From contig JBMNCO010000166.1 of NCBI GenBank assembly GCA_049366815.1, forward strand, positions 1 through 45,773: 45,773 nucleotides of DNA, read 5' to 3'. Shown here in pieces: positions 34,359 through 43,233 of this stretch. The position numbers and the translations under genes are program-made. The notes under the pieces were generated by a model. That model was given only the letters and a program-made list of their open reading frames with translations, was not told the DNA's origin and searched no databases. Source of the DNA: CAYNYM01 sp049366815. GTDB taxonomy: Bacteria; Desulfobacterota; DSM-4660; Desulfatiglandales; HGW-15. Every line of letters begins with the position of its first letter. Position 1 is the stretch's first letter.

Positions 34359-35631
34359 TTTCTTTCTGGTCCTTTTTTTTCTCGGCGATGCGTTTGATGG
34401 CGTGGATAACCGTTGAGTGATTTTTGTTCCCAAAGGCGGCCCCAATGTGTTGATAAGACAACTGCGTATATTTCCTGGCGAGATACATAGCGAGTTGCCT
34501 GGGATATGAGTAGGCACGCTTTTTCTTATTTGAAACCAGGTCTGAAAGCGAGAGATTAAAAAAGCCGGCCACGGTCATTTTGATGTTTTCTATACCGATT
34601 TCCGTCTTTTGGCCGTCCCTGATGAGGGTCTTGGCCAAGGAGATATTGATATCGCCGTCATTCAGAGATGCGTAGGTCTCAAACCGAACCATGTTGTTGA
34701 CGAGTGCCTTGATATCTTGCACTGAGTTTGCAAAATAAAAAAGCACATCGTCGGGGATAGTCATATTGTCCTCTTTTGAACGCGCCTTGATGATTTTGAC
34801 CTTTGTTTTATTATCTGGAGACTTGATCTCGGTAATCAGGCCCCATCCCAGCCGCGAGGTTAATCTTGTATTGATATCTCTCAATTTATTCGGAGGATTG
34901 TCTCCTGATATAACGATTTGTTTTCTTTCGTTATAAAGTGTATTGAAGACGAAGAGAAATTCCTCCTGGGTCCTTTTCCGGTTTGCGAGAAGATGGATGT
35001 CGTCAAACAGCAGGATATCTAAATTGCGGTATTTGTCTCTAAGTTCTTGAATTTTTTCGTTTTTAATGGAGTATGTAAAATCTGATGTAAAGGAATCTGA
35101 GGATAAATATCTGACTCGACGTGTCGGCTCCCTGTCTTTTATAGAATTTCCAATTGCGTGGAGAAGATGGGTCTTACCAAGACCTCCGGCACTGTAAATG
35201 TAAAGTGGATTATAGTAATCGGCGGGCCTGTCAGCTACTTCAACGGCGGAAGTATAGGCAAATCGGCTGCATTCACCGGTGACAAATCGTTTAAAGGTCA
35301 TTGAAGGATTGAGATTGGCGCTGTAGAATGTTACTTTACGTGGGGTTTCTGAAAGCGGCTTTTTGAATTCCAATGGATCGGCCTTGTCGGCGTATGTAAA
35401 GCGGATGTCCGGTGACTGATTCAAATTGGATCTGAATGCGTTTTTTATATCGGGAAGGTATTTGTCTTCCAACCAATTGGCGATAAATTTGTTCGGAACG
35501 CCGATGATTGCCAGATCAAAATAAAAATCCTCCAGGGTGGCCTTGGAGAACCATGTATTAAATTCCTCGTCTGTGAGTTTGGACCGGAGGGTTCTTCGAA
35601 TGCCGGACCATATTTCTTTCTTGTTTGACAT
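34318..35631 (-). CDS. dnaA: Chromosomal replication initiator DnaA, divergent
   Basis: A 437-residue initiator with all four domains. Domain I starts KEIWSGIRRTLRSKLTDEEFNTWF. The AAA+ core has P-loop SAGGLGKTHLLHA (147-159; family usual GGVGLGKTHLL, so the first Gly is Ser) and Walker B LLFDDIHLLANRKRTQEEFLF. The usual NIRELEG motif reads DIKALVNNM. Domain IV reads AYSYPRQLAMYLARKYTQLSYQHIGAAFGNKNHSTVIHAIKRI, with NHSTV in place of DHTTV in the DNA-contacting helix. It lies next to dnaN and gyrBA, so it is probably the real initiator, but with altered nucleotide and DNA contacts. The domain II linker is short. The ribosome binding site is weak. Confidence 0.88.
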   Translation of the reverse strand: MSNKKEIWSGIRRTLRSKLTDEEFNTWFSKATLEDFYFDLAIIGVPNKFIANWLEDKYLPDIKNAFRSNLNQSPDIRFTYADKADPLEFKKPLSETPRKVTFYSANLNPSMTFKRFVTGECSRFAYTSAVEVADRPADYYNPLYIYSAGGLGKTHLLHAIGNSIKDREPTRRVRYLSSDSFTSDFTYSIKNEKIQELRDKYRNLDILLFDDIHLLANRKRTQEEFLFVFNTLYNERKQIVISGDNPPNKLRDINTRLTSRLGWGLITEIKSPDNKTKVKIIKARSKEDNMTIPDDVLFYFANSVQDIKALVNNMVRFETYASLNDGDINISLAKTLIRDGQKTEIGIENIKMTVAGFFNLSLSDLVSNKKKRAYSYPRQLAMYLARKYTQLSYQHIGAAFGNKNHSTVIHAIKRIAEKKKDQKEIRDHLTQIENILS

Positions 35632-35727
35632 AGTGATATCGAAATGAGAATGGGTTTTAAGTTGCTTGAATTCTAGAAAAATCCAATCAAAATATCAACC
35701 AAAATTTCCCTGATTGGAGGGAGGATA

Positions 35728-36477
35728 ATGCCATATTCCATTGGTCTCGCGGGTAAGGGTGGAACAGGTAAGACCACCATAGCAGCCCTGCTTGTCAAGT
35801 ACCTATTACAAAATAATAAGGTGCCGATTCTGGCCGTGGACGCCGACTCAAACGCCAACTTTAACGACGTCCTGGGCCTGGAGGTCCAGGACACGCTCGG
35901 TAACGCCAGAGAAGAAATGAAAAAGGGCGTGGCCACCGGAATGACCAAAGATGTTTTCATGGAGATGAAATTGGAACAGGCGGTGGTGGAGGCCGAGGGC
36001 TTTGACCTGATTGTCATGGGAAGGCCGGAAGGGGCGGGTTGCTACTGCGCGGCCAATACCCTTCTGACGACCTACCTCGATAAGCTCATAGAGAACTACA
36101 GGTATATTGTCATAGACAACGAGGCGGGCATGGAGCACATCAGCAGGTTGACGACCAATAACATAGATGTCCTGCTCGTGATCTCCGACCCCACCCGAAG
36201 AGGTATACAGGCGGCGGCTCGGATCTACGGACTGACGAACGAACTCAATCTGAACATCGCAAAGAAATATCTCATCGTCAACCAGGCGAGAGAAGGTCAG
36301 GGTGAGAGCATAAGGAGGTTGGTCGATCAGCACGACCTGGTATTAACAGGTATGATTCCTGAAGACCCAAAGGTCAATGAGTTTGATCTGAAGGGCAAGC
36401 CGACGATCACATTGGATGAGGAAAGCGCAGCGCTCCGGGCGGCCTTCGATATCTTTAAAAACGTGTTGCAGCAATGA
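35728..36477 (+). CDS. cooC: CooC/AcsF-type nickel-insertion ATPase for CODH/ACS
   Basis: A 249-residue MinD/SIMIBI-class ATPase that matures the nickel sites of CO dehydrogenase or acetyl-CoA synthase. The deviant Walker A is GKGGTGKTT (residues 9-17). AVDADSNANFNDVLGLE follows, then GCYCAANTLLT with the CxC metal-binding pair (about residues 103-105), and IDNEAGMEHISR as the Walker B/switch region. It is divergent from dnaA across 96 bp, has a strong GGAGGGAGG site, and lies 758 bp ahead of the acs operon it should serve. Confidence 0.87.
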   Translation: MPYSIGLAGKGGTGKTTIAALLVKYLLQNNKVPILAVDADSNANFNDVLGLEVQDTLGNAREEMKKGVATGMTKDVFMEMKLEQAVVEAEGFDLIVMGRPEGAGCYCAANTLLTTYLDKLIENYRYIVIDNEAGMEHISRLTTNNIDVLLVISDPTRRGIQAAARIYGLTNELNLNIAKKYLIVNQAREGQGESIRRLVDQHDLVLTGMIPEDPKVNEFDLKGKPTITLDEESAALRAAFDIFKNVLQQ

Positions 36478-37235
36478 TGTCCTTTACGTGATAGACCCCG
36501 ACGTTGTATAGAAAAAAGATTGAACAGGCCGAAAATGAAAGGCCGCCAAATTTGTCCGTTTTCATGGATTTATCCGGAAAGCATTTTAAGTGCATTCCAC
36601 ATATTGAGGGTAGAGGATCAATCTGCTAAACTACAGCTTCACGCTTAACGCCTTGGATCTGCAGCATACGCGATTTTTGAAACATCGAAGTATACCATAT
36701 CGGTATCCGCACATACCGGAATGTTCCAAAATGTAAAGTTCTCTTTTTATTAACAAAACCTCTTGACAAGGTATTTTTTGTAAACTAAGCTGTAGAAGAT
36801 CCTCATAATATGAGGGTGATATTTTGATCCCTTCAGCAAAGCCTGAAGTCCTCCATTATTCTGCAGAAGAACATTTTTTCGAAAAAATCTGCAGGCGTTC
36901 AATCAAACAGGTAGCGTCAAGACAAGGTTCTCATTTACCCGCTATTTTCTCTACGATCTTGAACTGTTATTCACGCTGTCGTTTTGTATCATTTGATCGC
37001 GTTTCTCAGCTTCAATATCCTAATCGCTCAGTAAATAAGCTGCAAGGAAGATCCTTTGACGCCGGCCTGTGACGTTGTTTTATCTCAAGCAATTAGCCGG
37101 CTCTAGGGGATGAGCCAGTGAAAAGACCGGTGCGGATGCCTATGCCTGAGCACAGGTGCGTATATCTCAGTTGGTGAGGGCGGAGAACAGCGGGAAAATT
37201 GAAAAGATATTAAAACAAGAGAAGGAGGTAGAAAA
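36478..37235 (+). promoter_or_regulatory. 758-bp hairpin-rich upstream region of the acs operon
   Basis: No convincing gene; the frame at 36824-37072 has no family features. A TTGACA (36763-36768) with TATTTTTTGTAAACTAA (36772-36788) resembles the mttB-like promoter. The palindrome CCTCATAATATGAGG follows at 36801-36815. Then come a hairpin CTTCAG/CTGAAG (about 36832-36849) and a larger one: CTGCAG (36861-36866) pairs with CTGCAG (36889-36894) around the palindrome ATTTTTTCGAAAAAAT. Further on, GCCGGC pairs occur near 37061 and 37096, and CCTG/CAGG near 37146. If transcription starts near 36800, the leader is over 400 nt and structured. Confidence 0.5.
36801..36815. promoter_or_regulatory. 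Perfect palindrome, candidate operator of the acs operon
   Basis: CCTCATA-A-TATGAGG, 7-bp arms around one central base, begins 12 bp after the shared GTAAACTAA element. The size and place suit a dimeric repressor or activator. Confidence 0.45.
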
Positions 37236-38801
37236 TTGGCCTTTGAAATCCCAAAACAGCCATACTCAGGAAAGATAGGGGAAACGACCATTGGAACAGG
37301 CGGCCGTGCTGTTACGATTGGGGGACAGGACTCATATCCATTCCATCTCTTTGAGGGCCGAATGGCTAACCCTCCAAAGATTGCTATGGAGGTATGGGAT
37401 TACGATCCCTCAAAAGAGTGGCCGGCCGCTGCGGTCGAACCCTTCAAAGATGTTATTTCGTCACCCGAGGCCTGGGCAAAGAAATGTGCGGAAGAGTATG
37501 GGGCGGATATTATCGTTCTTCAGCTGAAGAGCACGGATCCCAACGGTATGGACAGGGCGCCCGAGGAGGCTGCGCAGGTTGCGAAAAAGGTGGCGGACGC
37601 CGTGAACGTTCCCGTGGTTTGTTGGGGAACGGCGAACAACCAAAAGGATGAAGAGGTTCTCAAGATCATTTCCGAAAAGGGCCAGGGCATGAATGTGGCC
37701 CTTTCGCCGGTCGAGGAGGCCAACCACAAGGGGATCGGCGCCAGTGCCCTGGGATATGGTCATACGATTGTGGCATCTTCACCCATTGATGTGAATTTGG
37801 CCAAACAGCTCAATATCCTGTTGAACAATCTTGGGGTGCGGTCCGACAAAATCATCATTGATCCCACAACCGGAGGTCTGGGCTACGGCCTCGAGTATTC
37901 CTATTCGGTCATGGAGAGGATTCGAATGGCGGCCCTTACCCAGGAGGATGACAAACTGCAGATGCCGATGATCTCTAATATCGGCAATGAGATATGGAAA
38001 TGCAAGGAAGCCGGGCAGAGGCTGGAAGAGGCGCCTACTCTGGGTGATCCCGAGAGGAGAGCCGTCCTTATGGAGACGACCGCCGCGGTAAGCTATCTTC
38101 TGGCTGGAGCCGATGTGACGATATTGAGGCACCCGGAAAGCGTGAGACTCGTTCGGACCTTTATCGAGCTCATGACCGAAGGCGGCTCGGCGGTGGAGGT
38201 GCAAGGGATTGCAAAGAGACTGGCGCCGGGGGAGGCCGATCTGATCGCCCTGTCACCTGAGCCGGACCTGACCATCGCCGAAGAGGCAGCGGGTCTGAAG
38301 GCAAAACCCGCGGCCGCCAAACCCAAGTCTGAAGTGCCGAAAGCCCCCGCCGCACCCGCACCTAAGGCAGAGGAAAAGGCGGCTGAACGGAAAACGGAGC
38401 CGGAACCCAGGCCGGCGGAGGAGGAGACCGGGAAGAAGGCTGAAGAGGAAGCGAAGGTCAAAGCGGAGAAGGAGGAGGCCAAAAAGAAGGCCGAGGCCGA
38501 AGCCAGGGCGGAGGAGGATGCCAGAAAGAAGGCTGAGTCCGAGGCCAGGGCCAAAGCGGAGGAAGAGGCTGGAAGGAAGGCTGAGGCCAAGGCAAAAGCC
38601 GAAGAAGAGGCCCGGAGGAAGGCCAAGGAAAAGGAAGAGTTGCAGGCCTTAAGGCAGAAAAGGGCTCAGGAAAAGGAAAGGTTGGAAGCAGACAGAAAGG
38701 TCGCAGGAGGCGAATCTCGACCAAAATCTGCAGCGACCGAACAGCTTGATCTCGTAGAAAAGCTGACCATGAATCTCAAACGGATACACAAGAGATCGTG
38801 A
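37236..38801 (+). CDS. acsD: Corrinoid iron-sulfur protein small subunit AcsD (CdhD) with coiled-coil extension
   Basis: Residues 1 to about 327 form the TIM-barrel small subunit of the corrinoid/Fe-S protein, which with AcsC carries the methyl group from methyl-H4folate to acetyl-CoA synthase. Typical segments are SYPFHLFEGRMANPPKIAMEVWD, DPTTGGLGYGLEYSYSVMERIR and ISNIGNEIWKCKEA. Characterised bacterial AcsD is about 310-325 residues; here about 194 more follow. These comprise a Pro/Ala/Lys hinge, a long Glu/Lys/Ala/Arg-rich segment (about 370-495) like the TolA coiled coil, and a final helix TEQLDLVEKLTMNLKRIHKR. The start is TTG behind a strong AGGAGGT. Its stop overlaps a possible start of the next gene. 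Confidence 0.9.
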   Translation: MAFEIPKQPYSGKIGETTIGTGGRAVTIGGQDSYPFHLFEGRMANPPKIAMEVWDYDPSKEWPAAAVEPFKDVISSPEAWAKKCAEEYGADIIVLQLKSTDPNGMDRAPEEAAQVAKKVADAVNVPVVCWGTANNQKDEEVLKIISEKGQGMNVALSPVEEANHKGIGASALGYGHTIVASSPIDVNLAKQLNILLNNLGVRSDKIIIDPTTGGLGYGLEYSYSVMERIRMAALTQEDDKLQMPMISNIGNEIWKCKEAGQRLEEAPTLGDPERRAVLMETTAAVSYLLAGADVTILRHPESVRLVRTFIELMTEGGSAVEVQGIAKRLAPGEADLIALSPEPDLTIAEEAAGLKAKPAAAKPKSEVPKAPAAPAPKAEEKAAERKTEPEPRPAEEETGKKAEEEAKVKAEKEEAKKKAEAEARAEEDARKKAESEARAKAEEEAGRKAEAKAKAEEEARRKAKEKEELQALRQKRAQEKERLEADRKVAGGESRPKSAATEQLDLVEKLTMNLKRIHKRS

Positions 38802-38842
38802 CGAGATTCACAAAGGAAGACATCGGAGGAGGGACCTCAGAT

Positions 38843-40885
38843 ATGACTACAGAAGAAGTCAAAAAAAAAGTCGTCGTGGCCAAGGAAAAGCTAGCACCCA
38901 AGCCCCAGGATCTAACGGTCGACGGAGCAAGCGTTAAGATGATTGAGCGCTCGCGTCAGATGGAGGTTGAAACGATCTTTGATCGTGCTCAAAACATGAA
39001 GCCCTGCAACATCGGTGTACAGGGCACCTGCTGTAAAAATTGTGCCCAGGGTCCCTGTAGACTCCCTCTTCCCAAGAGCGGCATCGAAGGAAAGGACACC
39101 CGGAAGGGCCTGTGCGGCGCAACACCTGAAACCATAGCGGCACGAAATTTTGCGAGGATGGTCGCGGCAGGTGCGGCAGCCCATTCCGATCATGGGCGGG
39201 GCGTTGCGGAGACCTTTCTGGCCGCGGCCAGAAAGGAAACCGAGGACTATCACATAAAGGATACGAAAAAGCTCCTCGAAATCGCCCCTGACTTCGGTGT
39301 GGAGACGACCGTCGAGGGAGACAACGGCAAGATCCTGGATCGGGATTTCGATGAAATAGCCGTGGAAGTCGGCGAAAAGGCCTTGGCCCAGTGGGGTCAG
39401 CAAACGGGTGAGGTCTGCACGGTCAAGAGGGCTCCCGAAGCCCGATACCAGTTGTGGAAAAGACTTGGTGTCATTCCGAGAGGTATAGACCGGGAGATCG
39501 TCGAGATCATGCACAGGACCCACATCGGTGTGGACCAGGACTATGAAAATCTGACCGCCCAGTGTACACGCGCCGCCATTGGAGACGGGTGGGGCGGCTC
39601 CATGATCGCCACGGATCTTCAGGACGTCCTGTTCGGGTGTCCCTATCCCGTGAAAAGCTCCGCCAACCTGGGTGTCTTGAAAGAAGATCACGTAAACATT
39701 GTTATTCACGGCCACGAACCTCTTTTGAGCGAGATGATCGTCACCGCGGCCGAACTTCCTGAAATGGTGGAAATGGCCAGGAAGAAAGGGGCCAAGGGGA
39801 TTCAATTGAGCGGCATCTGCTGCACGGCCAATGAGATTCTGATGCGTCACGGTGTGCCCCTGGCCGGAAATTTTCTGCAGCAGGAACTGGCTATCATCAC
39901 CGGGGCGGTGGACGCCATGGTGGTGGACGTCCAGTGCATCATGGAAAATATCGCGAACGTGGCCCAGTGTTTTCATACAAAGATTATCACCACCAACCCG
40001 AGGGCGAAGATAGCGTCGGGCGACACCCTCCACATCGAATTCGATGAACATACCGCCTTTGAAGATGCCAAGAAGATCGTCGTTACGGCCATCGAGAATT
40101 TTCCGAAGAGGGAAAAGGAGGTCATGATCCCGGACGACAAATCGGACCTGATAGCCGGTTTCAGCTACGAGGCTATCAACTATCACTTGGGGGGCACCTT
40201 TCGCGGGTCCTATACGCCCCTGAACGACAACATCATCAACGGCCGCATTCGGGGGGTGGCCGGGGTGGTCGGGTGTAACAACGCGCGGACCTCTCTGGAC
40301 GATGGGCATATCACGGTCGTTAAGGAACTTATCAAGCATGACGTGATCGTTCTCACCACCGGATGCAATGCCATTGCCTGCGCAAAGGCGGGTCTTCTGA
40401 CCCCGGAATCCGCCAAGGTCTATTGCGGGCCCGGATTGGCGGAGGTCTGCGAGACGGTGGGTATCCCGCCGGTCCTTCACATGGGCTCCTGTGTGGACAA
40501 CAGCCGGATCCTGATGGCGGCCACTGAAGTGGTCAAGGCGGGCGGCCTGGGTAACGACATCAGCGACCTTCCCGCTGCGGGCTCAGCGCCTGAATGGATG
40601 AGTGAAAAGGCCATCAGCATCGGGCACTATTTCGTAACGGCCGGCGTCTATACCGTCTTCGGGGTGACCATGCCGGTCAGCGGAGCACCTGTCTTTGAAA
40701 ACCATCTTTACCGCGAACTGGAAGACCTCTATGGCGGTATGTGGGATTTGGAGGTCGATCCCGTCAAACACGCTCACAAAATGATCGCCCATATCGATAA
40801 GAAGAGAAAGGCCCTCGGTCTGGACAAGGCCCGGGAGCGCGTGTTGATGGACATGGCCGACCGACGCGAGATGGAAGCCGCGTAA
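38843..40885 (+). CDS. acsA: CO dehydrogenase catalytic subunit (CooS/AcsA)
   Basis: A 680-residue Ni-Fe-S enzyme interconverting CO2 and CO for the carbonyl group of acetyl-CoA. CNIGVQGTCCKNCAQGPC supplies the B and D clusters. C-cluster ligands are seen in GICCTANEILMRHG, VDVQCIMEN, CNNARTSLD, TTGCNAIACAKAGL and HMGSCVDNSRI. I prefer the ATG at 38843, 9 nt behind GGAGGAGGG; a GTG at 38798 overlapping the acsD stop would give 695 residues. It lies directly between acsD and acsB, so it is the ACS-linked CODH. Confidence 0.93.
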   Translation: MTTEEVKKKVVVAKEKLAPKPQDLTVDGASVKMIERSRQMEVETIFDRAQNMKPCNIGVQGTCCKNCAQGPCRLPLPKSGIEGKDTRKGLCGATPETIAARNFARMVAAGAAAHSDHGRGVAETFLAAARKETEDYHIKDTKKLLEIAPDFGVETTVEGDNGKILDRDFDEIAVEVGEKALAQWGQQTGEVCTVKRAPEARYQLWKRLGVIPRGIDREIVEIMHRTHIGVDQDYENLTAQCTRAAIGDGWGGSMIATDLQDVLFGCPYPVKSSANLGVLKEDHVNIVIHGHEPLLSEMIVTAAELPEMVEMARKKGAKGIQLSGICCTANEILMRHGVPLAGNFLQQELAIITGAVDAMVVDVQCIMENIANVAQCFHTKIITTNPRAKIASGDTLHIEFDEHTAFEDAKKIVVTAIENFPKREKEVMIPDDKSDLIAGFSYEAINYHLGGTFRGSYTPLNDNIINGRIRGVAGVVGCNNARTSLDDGHITVVKELIKHDVIVLTTGCNAIACAKAGLLTPESAKVYCGPGLAEVCETVGIPPVLHMGSCVDNSRILMAATEVVKAGGLGNDISDLPAAGSAPEWMSEKAISIGHYFVTAGVYTVFGVTMPVSGAPVFENHLYRELEDLYGGMWDLEVDPVKHAHKMIAHIDKKRKALGLDKARERVLMDMADRREMEAA

Positions 40886-40929
40886 AGTCAACGGTATACT
40901 AAGCCTCTTAAGAAGGGAGGAAGGATATT

Positions 40930-43146
40930 ATGTCTAAGCTCGTTGCATTTGCAGCCGTTCAAGGCGCCTACAACATTGTTTCCAAGGCGGAGGGTACCTA
41001 TAAAAGGGCACTGGAGACCTATGGCGGGAGTCAGAAACTGGAGTTTCCCAATACCGCCTATTTTCTGCCGATAATCTATTCCCTGACGGGCATCCAGGTG
41101 ACGGACCTGGATTCCGCCAAAAAGCCCCTGGAATTTGCACGAAATCTCTTACCCCCCCATGTGAAGAAGGACTGTCATCTGCCCTATCTCGGCCCCCTCC
41201 TAGACGCGGGAATGGCCGCCCTGTTCGCGGAGGAAATCGTTGAGGCCATTCGATATGTCGAGGACCCTGATTTTTACCAGCCTTCCGTCGAAGACCCCGA
41301 TGTGGACAACGGCAAGATCTGGCTGGGAGCCGCTGATGACGCCATCATGAGAAAGCGGGGCGTGGAATTCGTAGACGGCACTGCGCCGGGCTTTGCGGCC
41401 ATCGTGGGAGCCGCACCCGATCCGGCCACAGCCAAGAAAATGGCGGAAGAATATCAGCTCAAGACTATATATGTCTTCATGGCGGCGAACCAGAACGGGA
41501 CCACCTTCGCGGAGCAGCTGCTTGAGGAAAAGGTTCAAATCGGATGGGGGACCCGTCTCGTACCCTTTGGACCGGATATCTCAGCTGCGGTCTTCGCACT
41601 CGGCTTCGCCAATCGCGCGGGAATGTCCTTTGGAGGGATCCAGCCCGGGGATTACAAAAAACAGCTCAAATACCAGAAGGACCGTATCTTCGCCTTTGTG
41701 AACGCCCTCGGGGATGTCAATGCCGAATGGGCGGCCAACGCCGCAGGTGCCGTCAATTGGGGCTTCCCGACCATCGCGGATACCGATATCCCCGAAATCC
41801 TGCCCACCGGAGTCTGCACTTACGAGCACGTAGTGGCCAATGTGGAACACGACGAGATGCCCTCCAAGTCCATCGAGATCCGGGGACTCAAGGTGAGCAT
41901 CACGCAGATCGATATCCCCCTGGCCTATGGTCCCGCCTTTGAGGGGGAGCGTGTGCGCAAGGACGACCTTTACCTGGAGATGGGCGGCGGCAGGACCCAG
42001 GCCACAGAACTCTGTAAGATGGCCGAAATGAACGAGATAGAAGACGGCAAGGTGACGGTCATCGGTCCGGACATCAAGGATATCAAAAAGGGGGACAGAC
42101 TGCCCCTCGGCATTTTTGTCCAGGCGGCCGGACGTGAGATGCAGGTGGACTTCGAGCCCATCCTGGAGCGGCAGATCCACCATCTCATCAATTACATGCA
42201 GGGGATCATGCACATCGGACAGCGGGACATTACCTGGATCCGTGTGGGTGAGCCCGCCGTGGAAAAAGGGTTCGCCCTCAAGGATATCGGGACCGTGCTC
42301 CACGCCAAATTTCACCAGGACTTCGGCAACATCCTGGACAAGGTCCAGGTCACGCTTTACACCAAAAAAGAGGACGTGGAAAAATTGACGGCCAGGGCCC
42401 GTTCCGAATACCAGATAAGGGACGATCGCGTGGAAAAGATGACGGACGAGAGTGTCGAGACCTATTACTCCTGTACCCTCTGCCAGTCCTTCGCCCCCAG
42501 CCATGTGTGTATGGTCAGCCCGGAGAGAACCGGGCTTTGCGGGGCCTACAATTGGATGGACTGCAAGGCCTCCTATGAAATCAATCCCACGGGACCCAAT
42601 CAGCCCGTGCAGAAGGGGGAATGTCTCGACCCCAAACTGGGCCAGTGGAAAGGGATCAATGAATTCGTTTATAAGGCCTCCCGCCAGGCCATTGATCATT
42701 ACAACTTTTACAGCCTGGTGGTCGACCCCATGACGACCTGTGGCTGCTGCGAGTGTATCGCTGCGGTCCTGCCCGGGTGCAACGGGGTTATGACCGTACA
42801 CCGGGACTATACCGGAGACACACCCTGCGGAATGAAGTTCACCACCCTGGCAGGTGTGATGGGCGGCGGTCAGTCATCCCCGGGATTTGTGGGGCATTCA
42901 AAATACAATATTACTCAGAGAAAATTCATCGTGGGTGACGGCGGGCTCCTTCGGATGGTCTGGATGCCCAAATCCCTCAAGGAAGAGATCAGGGAACGTC
43001 TGCTCAAAAGAGGGGAGGAGGTGGGCATCCCCGATCTGGTCGACCGGATCGCCGACGAGACCGTCGGCCTGACCGAGGACGAGGTCCTGGCCTTCCTCAA
43101 GGAGAAGGACCACCCCGCCCTGAAGATGGATCCCATCGTTGGATAG
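40930..43146 (+). CDS. acsB: CO-methylating acetyl-CoA synthase (AcsB)
   Basis: A 738-residue bacterial-type acetyl-CoA synthase, which joins CO, a methyl group and CoA. The N-terminal CODH-docking domain (about residues 1-310) is present, unlike in archaeal CdhC. The A-cluster cysteines are in YSCTLCQSFAPSHVC and TGLCGAYNWMDC (from about residue 513), and the distal nickel Cys-Gly-Cys is in TTCGCCECIA near residue 602. GGGQSSPGFVGHSKYNITQRKF is a conserved late segment. The ATG is preceded by GGGAGGAAGG. It should form the CODH/ACS complex with AcsA and accept methyl groups from AcsCD. Confidence 0.95.
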   Translation: MSKLVAFAAVQGAYNIVSKAEGTYKRALETYGGSQKLEFPNTAYFLPIIYSLTGIQVTDLDSAKKPLEFARNLLPPHVKKDCHLPYLGPLLDAGMAALFAEEIVEAIRYVEDPDFYQPSVEDPDVDNGKIWLGAADDAIMRKRGVEFVDGTAPGFAAIVGAAPDPATAKKMAEEYQLKTIYVFMAANQNGTTFAEQLLEEKVQIGWGTRLVPFGPDISAAVFALGFANRAGMSFGGIQPGDYKKQLKYQKDRIFAFVNALGDVNAEWAANAAGAVNWGFPTIADTDIPEILPTGVCTYEHVVANVEHDEMPSKSIEIRGLKVSITQIDIPLAYGPAFEGERVRKDDLYLEMGGGRTQATELCKMAEMNEIEDGKVTVIGPDIKDIKKGDRLPLGIFVQAAGREMQVDFEPILERQIHHLINYMQGIMHIGQRDITWIRVGEPAVEKGFALKDIGTVLHAKFHQDFGNILDKVQVTLYTKKEDVEKLTARARSEYQIRDDRVEKMTDESVETYYSCTLCQSFAPSHVCMVSPERTGLCGAYNWMDCKASYEINPTGPNQPVQKGECLDPKLGQWKGINEFVYKASRQAIDHYNFYSLVVDPMTTCGCCECIAAVLPGCNGVMTVHRDYTGDTPCGMKFTTLAGVMGGGQSSPGFVGHSKYNITQRKFIVGDGGLLRMVWMPKSLKEEIRERLLKRGEEVGIPDLVDRIADETVGLTEDEVLAFLKEKDHPALKMDPIVG

Positions 43147-43233
43147 AAGAGGTTGAAAAGGACGGGAGATCAAAAGATCTCCCATTGAATCTTCAAGAGG
43201 CTTTGATACTTTTATCGTAATCAGGAGATGATC

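Noticed and set aside
36824..37072. 82-codon frame between cooC and acsD
   Set aside because: TTG start, no family motif, and it lies across the hairpins of the non-coding region; codon use does not look like that of the neighbours.
37090..37180. Cobalamin riboswitch before acsD (AGCCAG...GACCGG resemblance)
   Set aside because: The conserved core GCCACTG and the full B12-box order are not present. The region is structured but matches no riboswitch I can name.
38912..40480. 522-codon open frame antisense to the CODH gene, and similar long frames opposite acsB, gyrA and gyrB
   Set aside because: They are mirror frames of strongly conserved genes with biased codons; they show no family motifs, no ribosome binding sites and no independent context.
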